Source: Methylomonas sp.
Lineage (GTDB): Bacteria; Pseudomonadota; Gammaproteobacteria; Methylococcales; Methylomonadaceae
DNA length: 13,137 bases
NCBI GenBank assembly: GCA_026988195.1
Contig: JALSLS010000312.1
Coordinates: 1-13,137 of the forward strand
Direction of reading: 5' to 3'
In this document: positions 1 to 5,659 of the stretch, piece after piece
Numbering within the stretch: position 1 is the stretch's first letter
How the letters are laid out: every line of letters starts with the position of its first letter
Made by a program: the position numbers and the translations under genes
The notes under the pieces: generated by a model
Seen by the model: only the letters and a program-made list of their open reading frames with translations
What the model was told of the DNA's origin: nothing
Databases searched by the model: none

Positions 1-94
1 GATTGAGATGGTTTGAGCAGGGATAAAAAAGCCAGTAAGGTGGATGGGTTATTTGTTGCTGGTTGCCTTATTAGCTACAAAATAAATAAAACTC

Positions 95-162
95 ATAGGA
101 TGTGCTGAGGAACGAAGCGCATCAATAGCAGCCGATGCGCCTCCTACATCGGCACATCCTAT
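95..162. repeat. Nested palindromic intergenic repeat
   Basis: The ends form an 11-bp perfect inverted repeat, ATAGGATGTGC at 95-105 and its complement at 152-162. Inside it a second pair, GCGCATC at 117-123 and GATGCGC at 134-140, gives a two-level hairpin. It lies about 80 bp beyond the 3' end of the spondin-domain gene, with no T-run, so it does not look like an intrinsic terminator. Short palindromes of this kind are common between genes in gammaproteobacteria; membership of a particular family is inferred, not tested. Confidence 0.6.
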
Positions 163-240
163 AAAGTTGATAGTCATAAACTAGGAAAGTATCTATAAAG
201 CGGCTAATTTCGACAGTCTAGGTTAGGTCTGTAATATTAA

Positions 241-1098
241 TTAAACTTCAGCCTTTAGCTGGTATTTTTTGCGTGAAAATGAGACTAGGCCAACCAGCCC
301 ACTTGTCATAAACCAGAAAGTTGCCGGCAGAGGTACAGCACTTATAGTCACAGTTGCCAAGCCATTTGGATAAAGAGTACTAGAATTAAAATCAAAAGCA
401 GCTAAATCAAAGTTGGCTGGTATATTAAGAAAGTCAGCATAAGGGTTAGACACATTGTGCACTACACCGTTCTCATCAGCACCCATATTTGGACCACCTT
501 GCATAGGGGGAAGCCCTGCAAACAAACCATTTCCAGCTGAAGTTGTGAAATCATTTATTTCTGTACCTGCATCATTAATACTCCCATTGACACCAATATT
601 GAAGGAGAAAGACCCTCCGTTACTAAACAAATCTGCTAGGTTATGAGCTAGCGGATTTTCATTGGCAATAAAATAATCATTGCTAGGTAACACCATGCTT
701 GCATATGAAAAATATTGGTTACTCATACCTCCAGATAAATCAAAGATTGCTGATACCGAACTGCCCGCTGTTATTGGGGCTGAGCCAATAGAACCTTGGA
801 CTCGATTTCCTAATGCTGCCTTGGCTGTTGCTACTAGAGTTCCATCAGCCGAAAAAGTGGCAGAAAGAGCCGATGAATTCCCATCTTCTGCTAATGATTC
901 TAATTGACTGCTTGCGGCGACACCTGAATCATAACTATCAAAACTTCCATTATGAAAACCAACCCAAACGGGTGTAAGAGCCACTCCTCCAGCACTTGCA
1001 TTATTTGTTATAGTCACTTTAACTTGTGCAGCTTCAACGTTTGCAATGGCGAACAGCCCAAAAAGACCAATCGCCGAAAAAAATTTTATTTTATTCAT
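241..1098 (-). CDS. Secreted spondin-domain protein with VPLPA-type C-terminal sorting signal
   Basis: 285 residues. A signal peptide covers about residues 1-23 (hydrophobic stretch, then VEA before AQ). Residues 25 to about 225 resemble the Spondin_N domain; the block SYASMVLPSNDYFIANENP at 131-149 is its hallmark. The C-terminus has VPLPA at 255-259, a hydrophobic helix to about 273 and the basic cluster RKK at 276-278, the three-part layout of PEP-CTERM/VPLPA-CTERM signals processed by exosortase-type enzymes. The likely fate is therefore export, then processing and release or surface attachment. No exosortase is present in the window. The start is supported by AAGGTGAG a few bases upstream of the ATG. 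The gene stands alone; the next gene upstream is on the other strand almost 1 kb away. The ligand is unknown; in eukaryotic spondins the domain is an extracellular matrix module, which does not fix the bacterial role. Confidence 0.85.
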   Translation of the reverse strand: MNKIKFFSAIGLFGLFAIANVEAAQVKVTITNNASAGGVALTPVWVGFHNGSFDSYDSGVAASSQLESLAEDGNSSALSATFSADGTLVATAKAALGNRVQGSIGSAPITAGSSVSAIFDLSGGMSNQYFSYASMVLPSNDYFIANENPLAHNLADLFSNGGSFSFNIGVNGSINDAGTEINDFTTSAGNGLFAGLPPMQGGPNMGADENGVVHNVSNPYADFLNIPANFDLAAFDFNSSTLYPNGLATVTISAVPLPATFWFMTSGLVGLVSFSRKKYQLKAEV

Positions 1099-1116
1099 TT
1101 TAACTCACCTTATTTA

Positions 1117-1131
1117 TTAATCCTGGATTAA
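1117..1131. promoter_or_regulatory. Candidate operator upstream of the spondin-domain gene
   Basis: TTAATCC-T-GGATTAA is a perfect 7+1+7 dyad ending 18 bp before the spondin gene start, just upstream of its ribosome binding site. A transcription-factor site or an mRNA hairpin at the 5' end are both possible. A second perfect palindrome, CAAGGCCTTG, lies at 1188-1197. Neither is matched to a known regulator. Confidence 0.3.
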
Positions 1132-1596
1132 CCCTTTGTTTCTACTTTTATCATCCAATAAAATCGTTCAGGTTACTATTTGTAATACAAGGCCTTGATT
1201 CTACATATTTTAAAAATGCTGTATTACCAAGTGTTCATACTATACTTTGTAACCCACTTATCATTTTGGGATCATTTCGTTTCAACTGATTTTTCCAGAC
1301 TATGACATCAATGTGGTACATTCCACAGCAAGAGTTTAAATTAAATATATTGTGTAAGTTTCACGTAATTATCACAAAAGTATCACAGCTAATAGCTGTC
1401 TTTTTATGTGGGTGCCGAATCAAACTGTCTCGCAATCAAAAACCTGGAAATAATAAGATGAAGATTTCCACACACTTAGGATTCAGACTGTATGACTTTC
1501 TGACTTATGTATGGTTCTGAGATAGCAACACCAATATCTAAAGCATGGAAGTACCTGATTACCCATGAGCTTCAGCCGTATATAACACACTAGATC
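1132..1596. other. Gene-free AT-rich stretch
   Basis: No convincing gene is seen on either strand here. Short open frames across it have no recognisable protein features, and several run into the palindromic repeats further right. The promoter of the minus-strand spondin gene should lie near 1132-1220, but no clear -35/-10 pair could be chosen. The stretch also holds a terminator-like hairpin at 1385-1405 and a small hairpin, TGTGG with CCACA, at 1312-1327. Confidence 0.55.
1385..1405 (+). terminator. Terminator-like hairpin with T-run, no gene upstream
   Basis: ACAGCT at 1385-1390 pairs with AGCTGT at 1394-1399 around a 3-nt loop, followed by C and five T. This is the form of a short rho-independent terminator on the plus strand. 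No protein gene reads into it, so it either ends a small RNA or is chance. The stem is only 6 bp with moderate GC. Confidence 0.3.
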
Positions 1597-1631
1597 CACG
1601 TCATACCAGCAGGGATTGCTGGTATGACGTG
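1597..1631. repeat. Perfect 15-bp hairpin repeat
   Basis: CACGTCATACCAGCA at 1597-1611 is followed by the loop GGGAT and the exact complement at 1617-1631. A perfect 15-bp stem with a 5-nt loop is typical of dispersed palindromic repeats. Its left arm, read into the loop, resembles the right end of the element at 1701-1786 read on the minus strand: both contain CGTCAT, a few variable bases, then GCAGGGATT. The two are therefore probably related. Confidence 0.7.
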
Positions 1632-1700
1632 TATAGGGACATACGACCTGGATAATTAGCTTATACTTGATTATACAATCACCCCATCCTTGGGTTCTGG

Positions 1701-1786
1701 ATCTCGGCACAAATCTGTCTGGAACAGATTTGCATTTACCCAAAGGGCATTATGCAGGATAGCATAATGTGAATCCCTGCCGAGAT
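1701..1786. repeat. Branched palindromic repeat: outer stem with two inner hairpins
   Basis: The outer stem is ATCTCGGCA at 1701-1709 with TGCCGAGAT at 1778-1786. Inside are two independent hairpins: CAAATCTGT at 1710-1718 with ACAGATTTG at 1724-1732 (9 bp, 5-nt loop), and CATTATGC at 1748-1755 with GCATAATG at 1762-1769 (8 bp, 6-nt loop). As single strand this folds into a three-way junction. It carries no tRNA consensus boxes and no gene-like features, and looks like a small non-autonomous repeat element. Confidence 0.6.
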
Positions 1787-1935
1787 GACGTATAACAGTT
1801 GAATCGGCCTTTTTATAAAATGGCTGAGACTCGTACGTAATCAGGTGGAAGTATGATTTTATTAAGGGAGCTGGAAACAAATAGTAATATATCGAGCACT
1901 ACCTATATACTCTAATCACTTCGTTAACAATTCAA

Positions 1936-1964
1936 CAAATTTTTTGTACTTTAGAAAAAATTTG
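1936..1964. promoter_or_regulatory. AT-rich inverted repeat upstream of the glycine-rich membrane protein gene
   Basis: CAAATTTTTT at 1936-1945 and AAAAAATTTG at 1955-1964 form a 10-bp inverted repeat with a 9-nt spacer, about 100 bp upstream of the ATG at 2065. The surrounding 130 bp are very AT-rich, as expected for a promoter region, but no convincing -35/-10 pair was found. It could be a regulator site or simply low-complexity sequence. Confidence 0.25.
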
Positions 1965-2064
1965 AATTTTCCCATAAAAATACAGTCTATTTTTTATAGA
2001 ATTAGTACTTAGTAACTTTCTAATTAAGATAAGACATTTAACTTCCCTTTCACTGGAGCTCGTC

Positions 2065-2568
2065 ATGAGAAGAATATATTTTTTAACACCCAGTATCGAA
2101 GTAACCCATAAAATCATTGACGAGCTACGCTCTCTTGGTTTTAAAGACCATCACCTTCATGTTTTAGCCAAAAGGGATACCCCTTTACAAGACTTACCCG
2201 AAGCCAATGAGCTTCAAAAAACTGACTTTTTAGCAGCAGTAGAACGAGGTGCCGCACTAGGTGCTACCACTGGTTTATTAACGGGTCTTGTTGGCTTACG
2301 CTTTGCAGGGTTTGCAATTGCAGGAGCACCCGTTTTAGGAATCTTGTTATTTGGAGGAACAATCGGTGCGATAATGAGTGGATTAGCTGGTTTACAAGTG
2401 GGCAATTCTAAAGTTAGGCAGTTTGAAGAGGCCATTGAAAAAGGTGACCTTTTAGTCATGGTCGATATTGCCAAAGACAGAATTGATGAGATTAGTAAGC
2501 TAATTAAAAAACATCACCCCCAAGCAGAATTCGAAGGAATTGAACCATTACTCCCTCCTGTAATATGA
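2065..2568 (+). CDS. DUF1269-like glycine-rich membrane protein of unknown function
   Basis: 167 residues. The N-terminal part (about 1-55) is a soluble alpha/beta module beginning RRIYFLTPS, with HLHVLAK and LPEA motifs. Residues about 60-112 are very rich in Gly, Ala and Leu and look like a membrane hairpin. The C-terminal part, from NSKVRQFEEAIEKGDLL, is again soluble and ends near EGIEPLLPP. This order, with the phrase on residues binding HHP and EG.EP, matches proteobacterial proteins usually annotated as DUF1269 membrane proteins (recalled, not searched). Their biochemical role is unknown, although related proteins are often stress-linked. The start follows GGAG eight bases upstream. 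It is apparently a single-gene unit, with repeat-filled gaps on both sides. Confidence 0.8.
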   Translation: MRRIYFLTPSIEVTHKIIDELRSLGFKDHHLHVLAKRDTPLQDLPEANELQKTDFLAAVERGAALGATTGLLTGLVGLRFAGFAIAGAPVLGILLFGGTIGAIMSGLAGLQVGNSKVRQFEEAIEKGDLLVMVDIAKDRIDEISKLIKKHHPQAEFEGIEPLLPPVI

Positions 2569-2672
2569 ATATACCAAGAAACACTATAATCTAACGGAAA
2601 ATATAATGAAAATTGTAAGTGTCATGTCAGGTTTTTTTCTTGAAGCCATGCTAACTGGCATCGAGCTGAATT

Positions 2673-2699
2673 GATGGGCACACTATCGCTTTGCCCATC
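2673..2699. repeat. Short hairpin repeat
   Basis: GATGGGCA at 2673-2680 and TGCCCATC at 2692-2699 form an 8-bp stem with an 11-nt loop. There is no following T-run. It lies 14 bp left of the larger palindromic element and resembles the short GATGGGCA-type repeats seen between genes in many gammaproteobacteria (from memory, not searched). Confidence 0.5.
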
Positions 2700-2712
2700 C
2701 TACACTATCCTT

Positions 2713-2864
2713 AGGAACGTGTATGAAACAACTTTCCGATTTCTAACTTGTCTTTTTGCTCCAGATGGAATGATCTCATTCGTTGCGTAGCTTGCTATGC
2801 GCCTCATGAGATCATTCCACCTGAAACAAAAATCCTACGTTATAATTATTCCATACACGTTCCT
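2713..2864. repeat. Full-length palindromic element, family copy 1 (MITE-like)
   Basis: The ends are a perfect 13-bp inverted repeat, AGGAACGTGTATG at 2713-2725 and its complement at 2852-2864. The centre holds another perfect 13-bp pair, GGAATGATCTCAT at 2767-2779 and its complement at 2806-2818. Between these, the right arm read on the minus strand aligns with the left arm along its length, including shared TTTTTG and CAG.TGG blocks. The whole 152 bp is thus one imperfect palindrome able to form a long cruciform. It encodes no protein. With the 2673-2699 hairpin it fills most of the 386-bp gap between 2569 and 2954. A related shortened copy is at 4289-4352 and a single end at 8089-8110, which supports a mobile, non-autonomous repeat. 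Confidence 0.75.
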
Positions 2865-2954
2865 TAGCTTAATGGCATTGGGTTAACTCTCACTTATATT
2901 ACCCCAACCTGAGTATATTTCCAGCCACATAACTTAATAGCAGCAAGACTCTTT

Positions 2955-3638
2955 ATGATTAAACATATTTCTTATTTATTTATACTGTTGCTAAGTATTT
3001 TACTTATGCCTGCATGTACAAATACCTCCGCAAAGGCAAGATCGTCTAATAATTTTAATACAACAGCTACCTTGCCAAACCTAACCGGTTTATGGGTTTT
3101 AAATAAAGAACTGAGCCAGTCACCTCAAGACCACAAGCGAAACCGTAAAAATAATCGGGATGGTCAAAATACCAATAGTCGAGGTAATGGCCAACACAGT
3201 GGTAACGGAAGTGGTAATGGGAAAGGTAACAAACGAGGTGGTTCCAACTCGAACTACAAGCAAAATAACACGAAGCAACGTTATTTACCTCCAAGCTTCC
3301 AAGCCTTGTTAAATTCATTAGAAACACTGACCATTAAGCATAAAGACCCTTTGCTTATAATTACATCACTTGACGGTCAAGAAAGTATCTATACTGACTT
3401 TCGTAGTACACAGGTTTCTAGTAACGAAGACCCCAATCAAAAAATCACCATTGCAGGTTGGGAGGATAACAACCTTATCGTTGAAAGCACCCTCAGTTCA
3501 GGGCGATTTATTCAACAATTTAATTTAGATGATTCAACTGGGAAACTCTCGGTTATGACAGAAATATTAAGCCCTCAGCTACCAAAGCCTGTCAAATTCA
3601 ACCGTGTTTATGACTTGGTTAGTGCAGAGATACAATAA
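2955..3638 (+). CDS. Putative lipoprotein with Asn/Gly/Arg-rich insert, function unknown
   Basis: 227 residues. The first 20 residues form a lipoprotein-type signal ending LLMPA before C21; the lipobox is imperfect (Met at -3), so lipidation is likely but not certain. Residues 42-52 contain NLTGLWVLNKE, a start motif common in small secreted bacterial domains. Residues about 57-108 are low-complexity, rich in Asn, Gly, Arg, Lys and Ser, and strongly basic. Residues about 112-222 look like a beta-rich domain, with alternating hydrophobic strands (LLIITS, KITIAGWEDNNLIVES, RFIQQFN) and ending KFNRVYDL. No enzyme motif is seen. The ribosome binding site is weak. The gene is isolated from its neighbours. 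The basic insert could bind polyanions such as nucleic acid or surface polysaccharide, but that is speculation. Confidence 0.75.
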   Translation: MIKHISYLFILLLSILLMPACTNTSAKARSSNNFNTTATLPNLTGLWVLNKELSQSPQDHKRNRKNNRDGQNTNSRGNGQHSGNGSGNGKGNKRGGSNSNYKQNNTKQRYLPPSFQALLNSLETLTIKHKDPLLIITSLDGQESIYTDFRSTQVSSNEDPNQKITIAGWEDNNLIVESTLSSGRFIQQFNLDDSTGKLSVMTEILSPQLPKPVKFNRVYDLVSAEIQ

Positions 3639-3673
3639 AAACTCTGGTTTCTCCCGCCCAAATTAGAAAAAAC

Positions 3674-3772
3674 GCCTTCTTAACAACCACCTGCTAAAAG
3701 ACAGGTGGGTTAGAGCCTGGTGACTTAAAGTAGGGATACAGGGCAAGTAGCCCTGTTGTTTGGGGCGAAGGC
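3674..3772. other. Three-stem structured sequence, possible RNA or mobile-element remnant
   Basis: The outer pair GCCTTC at 3674-3679 and GAAGGC at 3767-3772 encloses two hairpins: AACCACCTG at 3685-3693 with CAGGTGGGTT at 3702-3711 (one bulged G), and ACAGGGC at 3738-3744 with GCCCTGT at 3750-3756 (5-nt loop). It sits between two converging genes. The layout resembles the folded ends of IS200/IS605-type elements or a small structured RNA. No transposase or TnpB remnant is visible, so the class is undecided. Confidence 0.4.
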
Positions 3773-3812
3773 TTTAACCTTACGAATGGAAAATAAAAGT
3801 CAAAAACTTAAC

Positions 3813-3842
3813 CGCTTAGCAACATAGCTATATTGCTAAGCG
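3813..3842 (-). terminator. Likely terminator of trxC
   Basis: CGCTTAGCAA at 3813-3822 and TTGCTAAGCG at 3833-3842 form a 10-bp stem. On the minus strand the trxC stop codon (3828-3830) falls in the loop, and a T-rich stretch containing TTTTT lies a few bases past the stem. The T-run is slightly offset, so efficiency is uncertain. The loop itself contains ATAGCTAT, making the 30 bp nearly fully palindromic. Confidence 0.5.
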
Positions 3843-4262
3843 CACCCAACGAACTATGTCTTCAGCACTCATTGCTCCAGCCTGACGCGCTATTTCTTTG
3901 CCTTTTTTAAAAATGGCTAACGTAGGTATACTACGAATATTGTATTGGCCTGCTAGTGTCTGCTCTATTTCTGTATTAACTTTAGCCAAGCGAACTTGAG
4001 GCTCCAGCTGGGAAGCTGCTTGTGTATAGGCTGGCGCCATCATTTTACAAGGCCCACACCATGGTGCCCAAAAATCCACCACAACAGGAATATCATTGCG
4101 CTTAATATGTTGTACAAAAGTTTTTGCAGTTAACTCCACAGGCTTATGCGCAAACAAAGCTTGCTTACAGCGTCCACACTTTGGGTTATCTCTCAGCCGA
4201 GTATGCACAATCCGATTAACAGTGCTACATTGTGGACAAACAATATGGGATGAATCTGACAT
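3828..4262 (-). CDS. trxC: Thioredoxin 2 with N-terminal zinc finger (TrxC)
   Basis: 144 residues, close to the usual TrxC length. The N-terminal zinc-binding module has two Cys pairs, C9-x2-C12 and C29-x2-C32. The thioredoxin fold follows from about residue 45, with active site WCGPC at 68-72 and the cis-proline loop SIPT further on. This is a cytoplasmic disulfide reductase recycled by thioredoxin reductase; in Escherichia coli it belongs to the oxidative stress response. The start is supported by AGGA about nine bases upstream. The gene is divergent from the cobalamin cluster, and a palindromic repeat copy begins 27 bp upstream of its start, so its promoter lies in or beyond that repeat. 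No OxyR site was identified. The identification is firm because both the zinc ligands and the active site are intact. Confidence 0.95.
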   Translation of the reverse strand: MSDSSHIVCPQCSTVNRIVHTRLRDNPKCGRCKQALFAHKPVELTAKTFVQHIKRNDIPVVVDFWAPWCGPCKMMAPAYTQAASQLEPQVRLAKVNTEIEQTLAGQYNIRSIPTLAIFKKGKEIARQAGAMSAEDIVRWVRLAI

Positions 4263-4288
4263 ATAAATTTCCTATTAATAAATACTTT

Positions 4289-4352
4289 AGGAACGTGTAT
4301 GGAATAACTTCCCGAAATGATAACGTAGGGTTTTTGTTTCATGCACGTTCCT
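4289..4352. repeat. Palindromic element, family copy 2 (internally deleted)
   Basis: 64 bp with ends AGGAACGTGTATG at 4289-4301 and CATGCACGTTCCT at 4340-4352. It matches the right arm of the element at 2713-2864 read on the minus strand, including ATAACGTAGG and TTTTTGTTTCA, then jumps directly to the opposite end. The central palindrome is missing, so this is an internal-deletion derivative. It lies between the divergent trxC and cbiG starts, where it could influence either promoter. Confidence 0.7.
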
Positions 4353-4446
4353 TAGCCAAAAAACGATATTTTATTATTTGTTATACTGTTATCCAAGCCC
4401 CTATGCAACTAAAAATGAACCTCTATTCCTGACCTAAATACTAGGT

Positions 4447-4452
4447 TATAAT
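4447..4452 (+). promoter_or_regulatory. Candidate -10 box for the cobalamin cluster
   Basis: TATAAT is an exact consensus -10 located 25 bp before the cbiG ATG, which would give a leader of about 20 nt. No good -35 is seen at 16-18 bp spacing. The region from the repeat to the start (4353-4477) shows no B12-box-like sequence, so a cobalamin riboswitch is not evident. Confidence 0.4.
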
Positions 4453-4477
4453 ATTTCTATTTTACCTTCTTGCCAAA

Positions 4478-5212
4478 ATGACCCCAACAGAACCTAAAAT
4501 TGCTCTTATCGCTATAACCAAACATGGCGCCGGACAAGTTAAATCATTAGCCGAAAAGCTCCCTGAAGCCGATATTGTTGTCTCAGAAAAATTTGCTTCA
4601 TTAATGGCGGACTTACACAATAATGTACATGCTTATTCAGGCCCGTTCCGAAATGAAATAGCCAGACTATTTACAAATTACGATCAACTGGTATTTTTAG
4701 TTTCTCTGGGTGCGGTTGTCCGGCTTATTGCCCCCCACCTAAAATCTAAAGATGTTGACCCAGGTGTGATTGTTGTTGATGATGCTGGGCAATTTATCAT
4801 CCCCGTCCTTTCTGGGCATGTGGGTGGAGCCAATGCTTATGCTGAAAAGATTGCACAATTAACTCAAGGTACTGCTGTATTAACAACGGCATCTGATGTA
4901 GGGAAAACAATTCCTGTTGATATTTTAGGTCGTGAATTAGGCTGGCAAGTTGAAGCGCCAAAAATCAACATCACACGAGTTTCAGCTCATGTCGTTAATG
5001 AAGAACCTATAGCCTTTATTCAAGAAGTGGGAGAGAAAAACTGGTGGACTCGCCCTACCCCATTACCCGCTAATATTCATTTATTTGAACGCTTTGAAGA
5101 TGTCGACTTAAATCATTTTAAAGCCTTATTGTGGGTTACCCATAAACCAATTTCAGATGAAACATGGCATCAACTGGAAGAAAGACTCGTTGTTTATCGA
5201 CCTAAAATATGA
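4478..5212 (+). CDS. cbiG: CbiG N-terminal and middle domains (cobalt-precorrin-5A hydrolase, split gene)
   Basis: 244 residues. It carries the CbiG N-terminal and middle regions: GAVVRLIAPHL at 78-88, DPGVIVVDDAG at 94-104, SGHVGGANAYA at 112-122 and TTASDV at 136-141. CbiG opens the delta-lactone of cobalt-precorrin-5A, releasing acetaldehyde, in the early-cobalt route to cobalamin; it is cytoplasmic. Most CbiG proteins are about 350 residues with a C-terminal CobE-like domain. Here that domain is a separate gene overlapping by 4 bp (ATGA), so translation is likely coupled. No clear Shine-Dalgarno sequence precedes the ATG. The identity is well supported by motifs; whether the split form is complete in function is inferred. 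Confidence 0.9.
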   Translation: MTPTEPKIALIAITKHGAGQVKSLAEKLPEADIVVSEKFASLMADLHNNVHAYSGPFRNEIARLFTNYDQLVFLVSLGAVVRLIAPHLKSKDVDPGVIVVDDAGQFIIPVLSGHVGGANAYAEKIAQLTQGTAVLTTASDVGKTIPVDILGRELGWQVEAPKINITRVSAHVVNEEPIAFIQEVGEKNWWTRPTPLPANIHLFERFEDVDLNHFKALLWVTHKPISDETWHQLEERLVVYRPKI

Positions 5213-5601
5213 AAGTTGTACTAGGCCTTGGTTGCGACCGTAATACGCCCTTACAAACACTAGAAGATGTTATTGATCTAGCTTTAGCCTCCATTAATCT
5301 AAACAGGCATTCAATACAACAACTGGCGACAATAGACAAAAAAAATGATGAACTAGCAATACTACAGCTAGCGGAGATCCATCAATGGCCTTTAAACTTT
5401 TATACCGCAGAACAATTAGCTCAAGTTGAGGTCCCCAGTCCATCTGCCGTTGTTTTAAAATATATGGGAACACCTTCTGTTTCTGAAGCAGCTGCGATAT
5501 TAACCGCTAAAACTGATATGCAAGACTTATTAGTTGAAAAATTTAAACACCGTGGAAGTGATGGTAAAAATGCCACCGTTTCTATTGTAAAAATCATCTA
5601 A
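5209..5601 (+). CDS. CbiG C-terminal domain / CobE-like protein
   Basis: 130 residues, matching the CbiG_C/CobE domain: GLGCDRNTP at 6-14, the ATIDKKNDE segment, VPSPSAVV, then GTPSVSEAAAIL and a C-terminal strand ending ATVSIVKII. In most early-cobalt pathways this domain is fused to the CbiG hydrolase; in late-cobalt pathways a stand-alone version is called CobE. Its role is thought to be binding or handling corrin intermediates. Its start overlaps the stop of the preceding gene in ATGA, which points to paired expression. The presence of CbiG N-terminal sequence directly upstream argues it is a separated CbiG half rather than a CobE of the aerobic route. Confidence 0.88.
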   Translation: MKVVLGLGCDRNTPLQTLEDVIDLALASINLNRHSIQQLATIDKKNDELAILQLAEIHQWPLNFYTAEQLAQVEVPSPSAVVLKYMGTPSVSEAAAILTAKTDMQDLLVEKFKHRGSDGKNATVSIVKII

Positions 5602-5638
5602 CAATTTCGTAGAGGAATCATTACCCCCTACCTACACC

Positions 5639-5644
5639 TATAAT
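5639..5644 (+). promoter_or_regulatory. Candidate internal -10 box before cobJ
   Basis: TATAAT lies 15 bp before the cobJ ATG in the 58-bp gap after the CbiG C-terminal gene. If used, the transcript would begin only about 8-10 nt before the start codon, which is nearly leaderless. No -35 match and no Shine-Dalgarno sequence lie near the ATG; the nearest GAGGA is about 45 bp away. Confidence 0.3.
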
Positions 5645-5659
5645 AAATACCAAAAAATC

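Noticed and set aside
1..26. 3' end of a gene entering from the left edge
   Set aside because: One plus-strand frame is open to a stop at 24-26, but seven codons give no evidence for a gene.
455..907. Plus-strand open frames inside the spondin gene
   Set aside because: They lie opposite a clear minus-strand gene with signal peptide and family motifs, so they are shadows.
1701..1786. tRNA-like gene, suggested by the branched fold
   Set aside because: There is no acceptor stem or anticodon-arm pattern and there are no conserved tRNA bases; the fold is an outer stem with only two hairpins.
1302..1880. Short open frames on both strands in the gene-free region
   Set aside because: They lack protein-like composition and recognisable motifs, and the longer ones run through palindromic repeats.
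2606..2674. 22-codon open frame starting MKIVSVMSGFF
   Set aside because: It has only a weak GGAAA ribosome site, ends at the edge of a repeat and has no recognised relative; a small peptide cannot be excluded but is not supported.
4353..4477. Cobalamin riboswitch before cbiG
   Set aside because: No B12-box-like sequence was seen, and the space after the repeat is too short for a full cobalamin riboswitch.
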